Source: Hevea brasiliensis
Lineage: Eukaryota; Streptophyta; Magnoliopsida; Malpighiales; Euphorbiaceae
Length of the DNA: 64,000 bases
Assembly (NCBI RefSeq): GCF_030052815.1
Contig: NC_079495.1
Span: 54,786,773 to 54,850,772 of the forward strand
Reading direction: 5' to 3'
In this document: positions 42,170 to 53,387 of the stretch, piece after piece
Layout of the letters: the number at the start of each line of letters is the position of its first letter
How positions within the stretch are numbered: position 1 is the stretch's first letter
Made by a program: the position numbers and the translations under genes
The notes under the pieces: generated by a model
What the model saw: the letters and a program-made list of their open reading frames with translations, nothing else
What the model was told of the DNA's origin: nothing
The model's database searches: none

Positions 42170-44490
42170 TTTAAATTTCCTCCACCAATCACAATTTGTT
42201 AAACTCATTAAAAGAGATAAAAGAGACCAAAAAAATTGAAAAACCAATCTGCATCTTCAACCTTTGGGCAGCCAAAAACGTTGAGAGAGAGAGAGAGAAG
42301 AGGTTCCACCATTAAAGCTCCCTTAAGCTTCATTTCCCACTTCAATTCACCTTAAAACCTTATCCTCCCTTCACTAAAAATTATACTCACACCAAGGAGA
42401 AGTATTTGGCAGCCAAGAAAGAGTAAGAAAGTAAAGAAAAATTAAAGTCTTGGTTGGCTTGGATTTGAGCTACAAGAGGTTAGTGCCCTAAACAATTTCT
42501 TTCTTTCTTTAATCTTGTAAGCATGCTAAATCAAGTAGAAAATTGTGTGAAATTAAAAGAAAAACTTGAGTAAATGAAATCTCTAAATTTGGCAGCCATG
42601 AGAAAGTTTAAGGATTTTTGGTTTTTGATGAAATTAAGTGGCTTAATTATGTTATTGATGAGTATAGATGATGGATAAAGTGATTTGGTATGAATTGGTG
42701 TGCTAACTAAGGTAATTGGTGTAAACCTTGAATTTGAGCTAGGGTTTGGGAGTGAAAATTTGGACTTAACTTATGAAACTGTTAAAGAACATTATAAGGG
42801 TCAATTAGTGACCATTTGAGGTAAGTTGACCATAATTTGGACTGAAATATAGCATGGCAAAGTGAAATGGTAGGCTGCCTAGGGACAGCAGCAAGGAGGC
42901 TGTGAGTCCAGCCTGTTTGGATTGCCATATCTTTGGTTGTGTAGGTCCAATTGGTGTTTGGCCAATTGGACATGAAACTAGACTTATAATGGCACAATTT
43001 TTCTGTAGAAACCATGTCCAAAAGACCAAATCAAGTGGACCAAAAATTGGCCCCAATCCGGATACCCTGCAAGCTGGTTCTGCAGAATGACCAAATGAAC
43101 ATTTGGCCATAACTCACTGTAGATATGGTCAATTGACCTGAAATTTTTACAGAAACAAGTTAAGATATAGACAAACAACTTTCATGAAGAAACCTACCCC
43201 AATTTATGAGCAGAACTTAATCAAAATGGCAGTCACAGTCACTGTTTATGGTACTGTAGATTTGGTAAATTCTGCAGAATTGAAATCCGGCCAGCTGCGG
43301 TTTTTGGACCATATCTGGAGCTAAAAAACTCCAAATGGAGTGATTCAAAAAAGGAAATTCAACTAGACAAAATAAGGAACAACTTTCATGTTTACCATTT
43401 CCTCAAATTTCCACTGTAACAGTCCCTAATAGAACAGTAAACTTATGGTACAAAAACTGAAAATTCTGCTCTTTAGATTTTAGGTTTGGAAATGGATTTA
43501 GGAGTTAATTCCAACAAATTTTAAATGAAAAATGTGGTATGTTGGGAGTGTCAAAACCAATATACCTATTTTCTATCCAAAAGTCAACATTTTTGTTGAC
43601 CAATGAGGTGAATAGTGACACCAAAACTTCAAAATTCAAAATTTGAAATTAGAAATGCATCTAGGGGACTTTAAATTGCAATTGGCAATTAATACTAGCA
43701 AATGTAAAACTCAAAATGTGGGATCTTGGTGTAATTAGAATTAACATATCCCTTAAGTATGAAAAAGTCAAAATTTTGGTTGACTAGTAAGGTGAATAGT
43801 AATCAAAATGAGTAACAAACTAAGATGAAGACCTAGAACCAATTCTAAGCTTAAATGCTTAGAATTGTATGACTAATGTGGACTATGCATCTTAGTCAAA
43901 ACTATTAAAAGGAAATTAAGAGCATAAATTTGAAATCCATGAAATTTTCATGGATTACTTGAAACATGATAAATAAGTCACCTAATTGATGTGAATAGAT
44001 AGTTAGGGCTTATATGCCCATCACAAGTGGAATTCATAAAATATTAGTAACTCAACTTGAAATATAAAATTTGTAATTACATAAGTAGATTCTTAAATGT
44101 ATAAATGAGAAAGGAAAATGTTTTGAATACAATGGTACAGGTGAACCATTGTTTAGAATTGTGATCAATATGAATAACATAATGAATGAATAAATGAACT
44201 ATATTAATGTATGAATGAGATATTAGTTCTCATTATTATAGAAAGGAGAAGTATTTTGAGTACAATGGTATAAAAGGATAATTGATGTGAATTGTGATCA
44301 TATAAATGATCAAATGAATGTAAGAATTATAATTGAAATTTCTCATGAAATAATGAATTCATAAAACACAATATATTAATATTTAATGATATTATGTGCC
44401 CTTGTATTGCCTAGACACGTGTGTCAGATTGGATAGATTGGCATGCCAATAGGGTATTGTTTTAGCAGTACTGCGAAAGGCTTTATGCCT

Positions 44491-44552
44491 GTATTCATGG
44501 CTTTATGCCCGTATTCATGGCTTTTATGCCCGTATTCATGGCTTTTATGCCC
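44491..44552 (+). repeat. 20-21-bp minisatellite in LTR E1
   Basis: Three units of GTATTCATGGCTT(T)TATGCCC. Short open frames of repeating FMAFMPV type here are products of the repeat. Confidence 0.92.
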
Positions 44553-45118
44553 GATTATGTGATATCATGGCTTTTTAGCCATACTGACTGCATACGTGGC
44601 AGACGTTCTGCGTCCCATGGTATGACGGCCCGAGGCACCGCGGTGTCCTGTGCCAACGACCTATTATCCAGTTTAGTCAGCCTGTCATAGGTTACTTGGG
44701 CATTGTAATTTATTGAAACAAATTAAGACTATTAGTAATTAAAAATGTTAGAAATCAAATAAATGAGCTAATAAGACTTCAAAAGAATTAGTTACAATTA
44801 TGAAATGATCCAAACCGCATAAAAATTGTTAAGTAAAATGACAAAAGAGTTGCAAAAATAGGTATAACTTAACTAAATATTTTAAATGTACCTTCTATTG
44901 CCATATAAATATAAACTAAGTATTTTTGTTTGTTCTGTATGTTGTACATTATCACTGTGAATTTCGGAATTAAACGCTTCCAAAGCGAAACAAATGAGAA
45001 CAAAAGATAATTAATATTAGACACATTGCATTAAATTAAATTGATTCTTAAATATTCAAATTATGCTTCGTTCTTTCTTTATTTGTATATTTTATTTTCT
45101 TGTTCTATTATTGCACCA

Positions 45119-45160
45119 CTAAGCAGCAATGCTTAGCGCGATGGAATTGTTTCCTCGCGC
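45119..45160 (+). other. Double stem-loop in LTR E1
   Basis: CTAAGC/GCTTAG then GCGCGA/TCGCGC. The second stem differs from B and D at both arms in a pairing-preserving way. A copy is at about 49698-49740. Confidence 0.72.
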
Positions 45161-45855
45161 AGGTACTGAAGTTTAAGCCCAGCGAATACTAAACAGAGAT
45201 TTTGGAGTCCAGATTTGCAGAAGTGTCTGAAGTATTCAAGGTTGTCACCTCCTCAGCAATGCATGTAGATAGGGCCCATATAGAACATATTTTATATTTT
45301 GTATAAATTGCTTAGAAATTGTATTGTAATGTATATTATGAACAAGTAATTAACGGGAATGTAATGTAAATTAATTAATTAGCTTTTTCATATGTAATTA
45401 ATTTATATATCATGTAAATTATGAAATTTTGCAATTATTTTGCAAAATTTGTAAATTAAGGAAATTTGAAAATTTTGCTTATGTAATTTGAGAATGTTTA
45501 CATACGAATTGAGTATGAATAGAAATGTATAGAAATGATTATGAAATTGAAATGTATGTATGAGATTTGAAATATGAGAAAATTATGAGAATGATTGATG
45601 AGATAATTATGATTAGCATGGATAAGATCTTATTCTGAAAATATTGTTAAATTTCAAACAGGTGAATTTTGAAATACGCCAAACGATAATAAAATAGGGG
45701 AAACTCCGCTTGTTTCTCCATCGAAAAATAATTGATATTAAAAATATAACAAGATCAAATTATTAAAATAATAAAGTAAGACAAGATAGGGTGCTCCGAC
45801 ACCGAGTGTGACACACTTCGCTCGGCTACACTGTAGTCGGGTGAGGGGTGTTACA

Positions 45856-46210
45856 TTTATTGGTATCAGAGCGCGGTTTAGGCTTTTCTGGACCTAGATA
45901 GATTGCATATCATGCATTGTATTCATAAGAGTCGAGGTGACACTATTGCAGATCTGTATTTCCCGTTTATTTTAGGTTAGGGTATGGAATAAGAGAATGA
46001 AGAGACAATGAGATAGCGAATGGAGATGAGAAGGAGACTGTATTTAAGATGAAAAAGGATGAGTACATAATTGTTTGAGGATGAGATTGAGACTAAGGAG
46101 AAAGTGAAGTAGGATAACACAGAAAGGTGAAGAAATAAAGAGGTAGTAGCTCCTCGGCTATTTACACCCAGTAAATTTCGAGGACGAAATTTAAATAAGA
46201 GTGGAAGAGT
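45856..46210 (+). other. Interior of element E (non-coding)
   Basis: Primer site TGGTATCAGAGC at 45861-45872, leader-like DNA shared with G (GGTTTAGGC... to TATGGA), a purine-rich middle, and the 3' end CCTCGGCTATTTACA...GAGGACGAAATTT with tract AAGAGTGGAAGAG. It retains just the cis-acting ends of a Tekay-like element. Almost identical to 28109-28464. Confidence 0.9.
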
Positions 46211-49200
46211 TGTAACACCCTCCCGGTAGCAACTCCGTACATTCTACTGTTCCGGTGACCGGTGTCAGTCTGGACAGCTAGAACGTCCGGAAAAATATTT
46301 AAACTAAAGTCAGAAACCATAATTAACTCAAATAGTAATAAGAAAAATTTAGTAAAAATTTTAGAAATAAAATACAACTAAGTTAAATGAGCCGGTGCCC
46401 AAGCGATGGGTAATCGGAGGGAAGTTGCGGTTCTCGCAACTAGGAACCCTAGACCCGGGTAAAAATTCATAAAATAATTTTTGGGACTCCAGAGAAGGGT
46501 CATTGAGGTTCCTATGGCATTAGAATGCCAAGAAAATAATTAGAAAAATTTTTCAATCGGTACAGACAATTTTGACCCGTTAAGCCAAACGGAGGGCATT
46601 TTGGTCATTTCGCCTTCAGAGGTGATTTTTGGCCGACTTTTCCAGGTAAGTAAATAATTATAATGATCTAAAATATGAATAAATATTGCTAAAAATTGAA
46701 TTGAAAATGAGTAGAGAAAAGAAGAAAAGAAAATGAAAGAAAATGCTAATTATGACATCATATGATGTCATTTAAATTTCCTCCACCAATCACAATTTGT
46801 TAAACTCATTAAAAGAGATAAAAGAGACCAAAAAAATTGAAAAACCAATCTGCATCTTCAACCTTTGGGCAGCCAAAAACGTTGAGAGAGAGAGAGAGAA
46901 GAGGTTCCACCATTAAAGCTCCCTTAAGCTTCATTTCCCACTTCAATTCACCTTAAAACCTTATCCTCCCTTCACTAAAAATTATACTCACACCAAGGAG
47001 AAGTATTTGGCAGCCAAGAAAGAGTAAGAAAGTAAAGAAAAATTAAAGTCTTGGTTGGCTTGGATTTGAGCTACAAGAGGTTAGTGCCCTAAACAATTTC
47101 TTTCTTTCTTTAATCTTGTAAGCATGCTAAATCAAGTAGAAAATTGTGTGAAATTAAAAGAAAAACTTGAGTAAATGAAATCTCTAAATTTGGCAGCCAT
47201 GAGAAAGTTTAAGGATTTTTGGTTTTTGATGAAATTAAGTGGCTTAATTATGTTATTGATGAGTATAGATGATGGATAAAGTGATTTGGTATGAATTGGT
47301 GTGCTAACTAAGGTAATTGGTGTAAACCTTGAATTTGAGCTAGGGTTTGGGAGTGAAAATTTGGACTTAACTTATGAAACTATTAAAGAACATTATAAGG
47401 GTCAATTAGTGACCATTTGAGGTAAGTTGACCATAATTTGGACTGAAATATAGCATGGCAAAGTGAAATGGTAGGCTGCCTAGGGATAGCAGCAAGGAGG
47501 CTGTGAGTCCAGCCTGTTTGGACTGCCATATCTTTGGCTGTGTAGGTCCAATTGGTGTTTGGCCAATTGGACATGAAACTATACTTATAATGGCACAATT
47601 TTTCTGTAGAAACCATGTCCAAAAGACCAAAGCAAGTGGACCAAAAATTGGCCCCAATCCGGATACCCTGCAAGCTGGTTCTGCAGAATGGCCATAACTC
47701 ACTGTAGATATGGTCAATTGACCTGACATTTTTACAGAAACAAGTTAAGACATAGACAAACAACTTTCATGAAGAAACCTACCCCAATTTATGACCAGAA
47801 CTTAATCAAAATGGCAGTCACAGTCACTGTTTATGGTACTGTAGATTTGGTAAATTCTGCAGAATTGAAATCCGACCAGCTGTGGTTTGTGCACCATATC
47901 TGGAGGCTAAAGACTCCAAATGGAGTGATTCAAAAAAGGAAATTCAACTAGACAAAATAAGGAACAACTTTCATGTTTACCATTTCCTCAAATTTCCACT
48001 GTAACAGTCCCTAATAGAACAGTAAACTTATGGTACAAAAATTGAAAATTCTGCTCTTTAGATTTTAGGTTTGGAAATGGATTTAGGAGTTAATTCCAAC
48101 AAATTTTAAATGCAAAATGTGGTATGTTGGGAGTGTCAAAACCAATATACCTATTTTCTATCCAAAAGTCAACATTTTTGTTGACCAATGAGGTGAATAG
48201 TGACACCAAAACTTCAAAATTCAAAATTTGAAATTAGAAATGCATCTAGGGGACTTTAAATTGCAATTGGCAATTAATACTAGCAAATGTAAAACTCAAA
48301 ATGCGGGATCTTGGTGTAATTAGAATTAACATATCCCTTAAGTATGAAAAAGTCAACATTTTGGTTGACTAGTAAGGTGAATAGTAATCAAAATGAGTAA
48401 CAAACTAAGATGAAGACCTAGAACCAATTCTAAGCTTAAATGCTTAGAATTGTATGACAAATGTGGACTATGCATCTTTGTCAAAACTGTTAAAAGAAAA
48501 TTAAGAGCATAAATTTGAAATCCATGAAATTTTCATGGATTACTTGAAACATGATAAATAAGTCACCTAATTGATGTGAATAGATAGTTAGGTCTTATAT
48601 GCCCATCACAAGTGGAATTCATAAAATATTAGTAACTCAACTTGAAATATAAAATTTGTAATTACATAAGTAGATTCTTAAATGTATAAATGAGAAAGGA
48701 AAATGTTTTGAATACAATGGTACAGGTGAACCATTGTTTAGAATTGTGATCAATATGAATAACATAATGAATGAATAAATGAACTATATTAATGTATGAA
48801 TGAGACATTAGTTCTCATTATTATAGAAAGGATATTTTGAGTACAATGGTATAAAAGGATAATTGATGTGAATTGTGATCATATAAATGATCAAATGAAT
48901 GTATGAATTATAATTGAAATTTCTCATGAAATAATGAATTCATAAAACACAATATATTAATATTTAATGATATTATGTGCCCTTGTATTGCCTAGACACG
49001 TGTGTCAGATTGGATAGATTGGCATGCCAATAGGGTATTATTTTAGCAGTACTGTGAAAGGCTTTATGCCTGTATTCATGGCTTTATGCCCGTATTCATG
49101 GCTTTTATGCCCGTATTCATGGCTTTTATGCCCGATTATGTGATATCATGGCTTTTTAGCCATACTGACTGCATACGTTGCAGACGTTCTGCGTCCCATG

Positions 49201-50436
49201 GTATGACGGCCCGAGGCACCTCGGTGTCCTGTGCCAACGACCTGTTATCCAGTTTAGTCAGCCTGTCATAGGTTACTTGGGCAGTGTAATTTATTGAAAC
49301 AAATTAAGACTATTAGTAATTAAAAATGTTAGAAATCAAATAAATGAGCTAATAAGACTTCAAAAGAATTAGTTACAATTATGAAATGATCCAAACCACA
49401 TAAAAATTGTTAAGTAAAATGACAAAAGAGTTGCAAAAATAGGTATAACTTAACTAAATATTTTAAATGTACCTTCTATTGCCATATAAATATAAACTAA
49501 GTATTTTTGTTTGTTCTGTATGTTGTACATTATCACTGTGAATTTCGGAATTAAACGCTTCCAAAGCGAAACAAATGAGAACAAAAGATAATTAATATTA
49601 GACACATTGTATTAAATTAAATTGATTCTTAAATATTCAAATTATGCTTCGTTCTTTCTTTATTTGTATATTTTATTTTCTTGTTCTATTATTGCACCAC
49701 TAAGCAGCAATGCTTAGCGCGATGGAATTGTTTCCTCGCGCAGGTACTGAAGTTTAAGCCCAGCGAATACTAAACAGAGATTTTGGAGTCCAGATTTGCA
49801 GAAGTGTCTGAAGTATTCAAGGTTGTCACCTCCTCAGCAATGCATGTAGATAGGGCCCATATAGAACATATTTTATATTTTGTATAAATTGCTTAGAAAT
49901 TGTATTGTAATGTATATTATGAACAAGTAATTAACGGGAATGTGATGTAAATTAATTAATTAGCTTTTTCATATGTAATTAATTTATATGTCATGTAAAT
50001 TATGAAATTTTGCAATTATTTTGCAAAATTTGTAAATTAAGGAAATTTGAAAATTTTGCTTATGTAATTTGAGAATGTTTACATACGAATTGAGTATGAA
50101 TAGAAATGTATAGAAATGATTATGAAATTGAAATGTATGTATGAGATTTGAAATATGAGAAAATTATGATAATGATTGATGAGATAATTATGATTAGCAT
50201 GGATAAGATCTTATTCTGAAAATATTGTTAAATTTCAAACAGGTGAATTTTGAAATACGCCAAACGATAATAAAATAGGGGAAACTCCGCTGGTTTCTCC
50301 ATCGAAAAATAATTGATATTAAAAATATAACAAGATCAAATTATTAAAATAATAAAGTAAGACAAGATAGGGTGCTCCGGCACTGAGTGTGACACACTTC
50401 GCTCGGCTACACTGTAGTCGGGTGAGGGGTGTTACA
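46211..50436 (+). repeat. 3' LTR of element E
   Basis: 4226 bp, matching 41611-45855. Notable differences are a missing ~16 bp near 47690 (present at about 43090) and a missing few bases near 48832. Carries the same palindrome (46753-46770), minisatellite (49072-49133) and antisense open frame (47406-47729). Confidence 0.93.
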
Positions 50437-50441
50437 TGGAA
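50437..50441 (+). other. Right target-site duplication of element E (TGGAA)
   Basis: Matches 41606-41610; the minus-strand pol of F continues from here. Confidence 0.93.
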
Positions 50442-51345
50442 GCATAAGCGACCACCTTCCCCTCTTGCATTAATACACACTCTAACCCATTATGAGAGGC
50501 ATCATTGTAGACCACAAAGTCTTTCCCTGACACTGGCTGTGTTAACACTGGTGCTTCTGTCAACATAGCCTTTAGCCTCTCAAAACTTGCTTGGCACTTA
50601 TCGTTCCAACCAAATTTCACATTCTTGTGCAACAACTTGGTCATTGGAGCAGCTATAAGAGAGAATCCCTTCACAAATCTTCTATAATACCCAGTTAGCC
50701 CCAAGAAACTTCTGACCTTAGTTGTATTACTGGGAGGCTTCCATTCCATCGCTGCTTCTATTTTCTTGGGATCCACTCTAATCCCATCAGCTGACACTAT
50801 GTGTCCAAGGAATGCAATTTCATTTAACCGGAAGTCACACTTTGACAACTTAGCATACAACTTCTTTTCTTTCAGGGTTTGCAGAACAATCCTCAAATGC
50901 TCATCATGTTCTTCACTGGTCTTAGAATACACCAAAATATCATCAATAAAGACCACTACGAACCGATCTAGGTATGGATGAAAGATACGGTTCATAAGGT
51001 CCATGAATGCTGCTGGTGCATTTGTTAGGCCAAAGGGCATCACCAGAAACTCATAATGCCCATTCCGGGTCCTGAATGCAGTCTTTGGCACATCTGCATC
51101 CTTCACCCTCAACTGATGATACCCTAATCTGAGATCAATTTTTGAAAATACTCCTGCTCCCTTCAATTGATCAAACAGATCATCAATTCTAGGCAATGGA
51201 TACTTATTCTTCACTGTCACTTTATTCAACTACCGGTAATCAATGCATAACCTCAAAGTCCCATCCTTCTTCTTCACAAACAGCACTGGAGCTCCCCATG
51301 GTGACACGCTGGGGCATATAAACCCCTTATCCAGTAACTCCTATA
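50442..51345 (-). pseudogene. RT and start of RNase H of element F
   Basis: The frame 51229-50442 is open: [56 protein letters not shown], catalytic FIDD (50939-50950), [38 protein letters not shown], and the RNase H start [21 protein letters not shown]. Upstream, TAG codons (near 51230, 51341 and 51346) stand where relatives have CAG. A G-to-A change in the RNase H motif gives YNDAS for YSDAS. Confidence 0.92.
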
Positions 51346-52130
51346 ACTAGATTTTCAGTTCCTTCAATTCTGTGGGCGCTATCCTATAAGGAGCAATAGA
51401 GATTGGTGCTGTACCCGACAGTATCTCAATAGCAAATTCAACTTCTCTTTCTGGTGGAAAACCAGGCAATTCTTCAGGGAACACATCTAGGAAGTCTTTT
51501 ACTGTGGGTATGTCACATAGATCCAGCTTAGCCTTCCTAGTATCCACCAGATGTGCTAGGTAGGCTTCACAGCCTTTTCTCATCAGTTTTCTTACAACTG
51601 TGGCTGAGATGACATTGGACAAGGAATCTATCCTTTTCTCCACAACTATGATCTCATTACCTTCAGGAGTTTTCAAAAAAATCCTCTTCAGTTTACAATC
51701 AACCATTGCCTGATGACGTGACAACCATTCCATTCCCAAAATCACGTCAAACTCATGGAAAGGCAACTCAATCAGGTCTGCCAAGAATTCATACCCTTGA
51801 ATCCTTAATGGGCAACCCTTGTATACTTTGCTCACCACTACACTGTGGCCCAATGGATTAGTGACCAGAATGTCTTGGTCACTCTCCCCTTCTAATATCC
51901 CCCTTTCTACAGGTAGGTTGATGCAGATGAATGAATGAGTGGATCCTGGATCCACCAATGCATGCACAGATGTATTGTAGAGGGAGAACGTACCCCTGAT
52001 GACGTCCGGGGCATCTTGCTCCTCCTGAGCTCTCATGGCATAGGCTCTGACAGGTGGTTTGCCCTCAGGCCTCTCTGCTGGCTCAGATGCAAGCCTCTGT
52101 GATGGTCCCACTGCCTCAGATTTGCCAGAT
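51346..52130 (-). pseudogene. Protease region of element F
   Basis: An open frame of about 254 codons contains DVIRGTFSLYNTSVHALVDPGSTHSFI, with active-site D-P-G-S at about 51941-51952. DILVTNPLGHSVVVSKVYKGCPLRIQGYEF and FDVILGMEWLSRH follow, the typical LGMDWL flap/end of Gypsy proteases. The linker to RT is VFPEELPGFPPEREVEFAIE. This uninterrupted copy shows how G's protease was split. Confidence 0.92.
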
Positions 52131-53260
52131 TTCCTACCCCTTTATGGTGCAGGAGCGGTGCATGCGCTTGTGTTGGAGCGGTATGCGATTCTGCGTGGAC
52201 AATTCCTCAACTGATGCTCTATCGACCCATACCTTAAGCAAGCACCAGTCACTCTCTAACACTCCCCCTTATGCCACTTCAGGCAATGTGGACATGCAAA
52301 AGATGCTGGGGCTGGTCCCCTGAACCCCATCCCTGGAGAGCTGCCCACTGATGGTGTGGACTGACCTCTCCTAGGGGTGAACTGTGGCCTGAGCCCCTGA
52401 GACTGATCCTGACCTTGTGGTTGACCTGAACTCTGTGTAGGTGGACCTTTGACCTTCTTTCCTGGTGCAGGAGATGAGCTAGACTGACCCAGGCCCCTCT
52501 TCTACTGTCTCTCTCTTCTGGTCTGCTCACTTATTCTTACTTTTTCAACTTTTATTGTAGCTTCCACTAACTTGGTGAAGTCTGTGATTCCCAAGACAAT
52601 GATCATGATCTTTATATTATCATTTAATCCCTCTTCAAATCTCTTACACTTTTCGGCTTCATTAGGGACTATCTCCCTTCTGTAGCGGCTCAGTCTGACA
52701 AATTCCTTTTCATACTCTGCCACTGTCAGCTGTCTTTGCCTTAGGTTAATGAACTCTCTTCTTCTCTCTTCTAGGTATACACTACCCACATATTTCTTCT
52801 TAAATTCTGAGAGGAAGAAGTCCCAAGTTATTACTTCTGGCTGTACTTCACTGGACACCGTATCCCACCATTCATATGCATTATCTTGCAACAGAGATAT
52901 AACAGCTTCTAGATTTTGTTCTGGAGTGCAGTGGAGTTGCTTTAAAACTCTACCTATTATGTTCAACCAATTTTCGGCTGCAACAGAATCATCTTCTCTC
53001 TTGCCAAAGAAGTCCACTACTTCAAATTTTCTCAGTCTTTCCAGGTGTAATTTCTGTTATGGAGGTGGTGGGGGTGGTGGCATTACCCTAGCCATTTTTC
53101 TGAAGAATTCAGCCATTTGCAGGAACATGGCCTATGGAGGCTGAGCACGCTTTGCTTGAGCTGGCGGAGCAAGTTCTCCCCTACCCCCAGTCTCAGCTAC
53201 TGCAGGTGGAGCATGACTCTCCACTTCCTTCTCAATCGCCCTCTGAGATGCGGGGTCCAT
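52131..53260 (-). pseudogene. gag: gag of element F
   Basis: ATG at 53260-53258 (MDPASQRAIEKEVES), followed by proline-rich DNA with two stops (near 53110 and 53060). VVDFFGKREDDSVAAENWLNIIGRVLKQL through RRFEEGLNDN-type capsid sequence is open from 53017 to 52502. After a TAG (52505), linker KRGLGQSSSS leads to C-P-H-C-LKW-H-KGE-C, and then C-L-R-Y-GSIE-H-QLRN-C, a knuckle whose second cysteine is Tyr (TGT to TAT). Frame breaks follow near 52190-52110. Confidence 0.87.
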
Positions 53261-53370
53261 ATTCTAATCAAAATAACAAAGACAAACAGATCTGCATTAG
53301 TGTCACCTCGACTCTTCCAAATGCAATGCATGGTATGGACTCAATCTAGGCCCAGAAATGCCTAAACTGT

Positions 53371-53382
53371 GCTCTGATACCA
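53371..53382 (-). other. Primer binding site, element F
   Basis: Minus-strand TGGTATCAGAGC, 5 bp from the 5' LTR end. Confidence 0.88.
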
Positions 53383-53387
53383 GTAAA

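Larger units (their letters stand above)
41611..45855 (+). repeat. 5' LTR of element E
   Basis: 4245 bp, TGTAACACCCTCC...GTGTTACA. Regulatory-looking parts: an 18-bp perfect palindrome (42152-42169), CCAAT (near 42185), ATAAAAGAGA (near 42214) and a GA microsatellite (near 42282-42300). It is longer than LTRs B, D and F because of extra DNA at about 43650-44400 and 44700-45060; the first block begins as a diverged duplicate of 43489-43640. Minisatellite at 44491-44552 and stems at 45119-45160. An antisense open frame lies at 42805-43110. Confidence 0.93.
41611..50436 (+). mobile_element. Element E: complete non-autonomous element, 4.2-kb LTRs and 355-bp interior
   Basis: LTRs 41611-45855 and 46211-50436 flank 355 bp (45856-46210). 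The TGGAA target duplication is perfect and the LTRs differ only here and there by eye, so it is the youngest nested insertion on the right side. It has no gag or pol. About 96% of its length is LTR. It lies in the RNase H of F, in opposite orientation. Confidence 0.95.

Noticed and set aside
44505..44690. 61-codon open frame starting with repeated FMAFMP
   Set aside because: It is translation of a 20-21-bp minisatellite in the LTR, also at 49086; not a protein gene.
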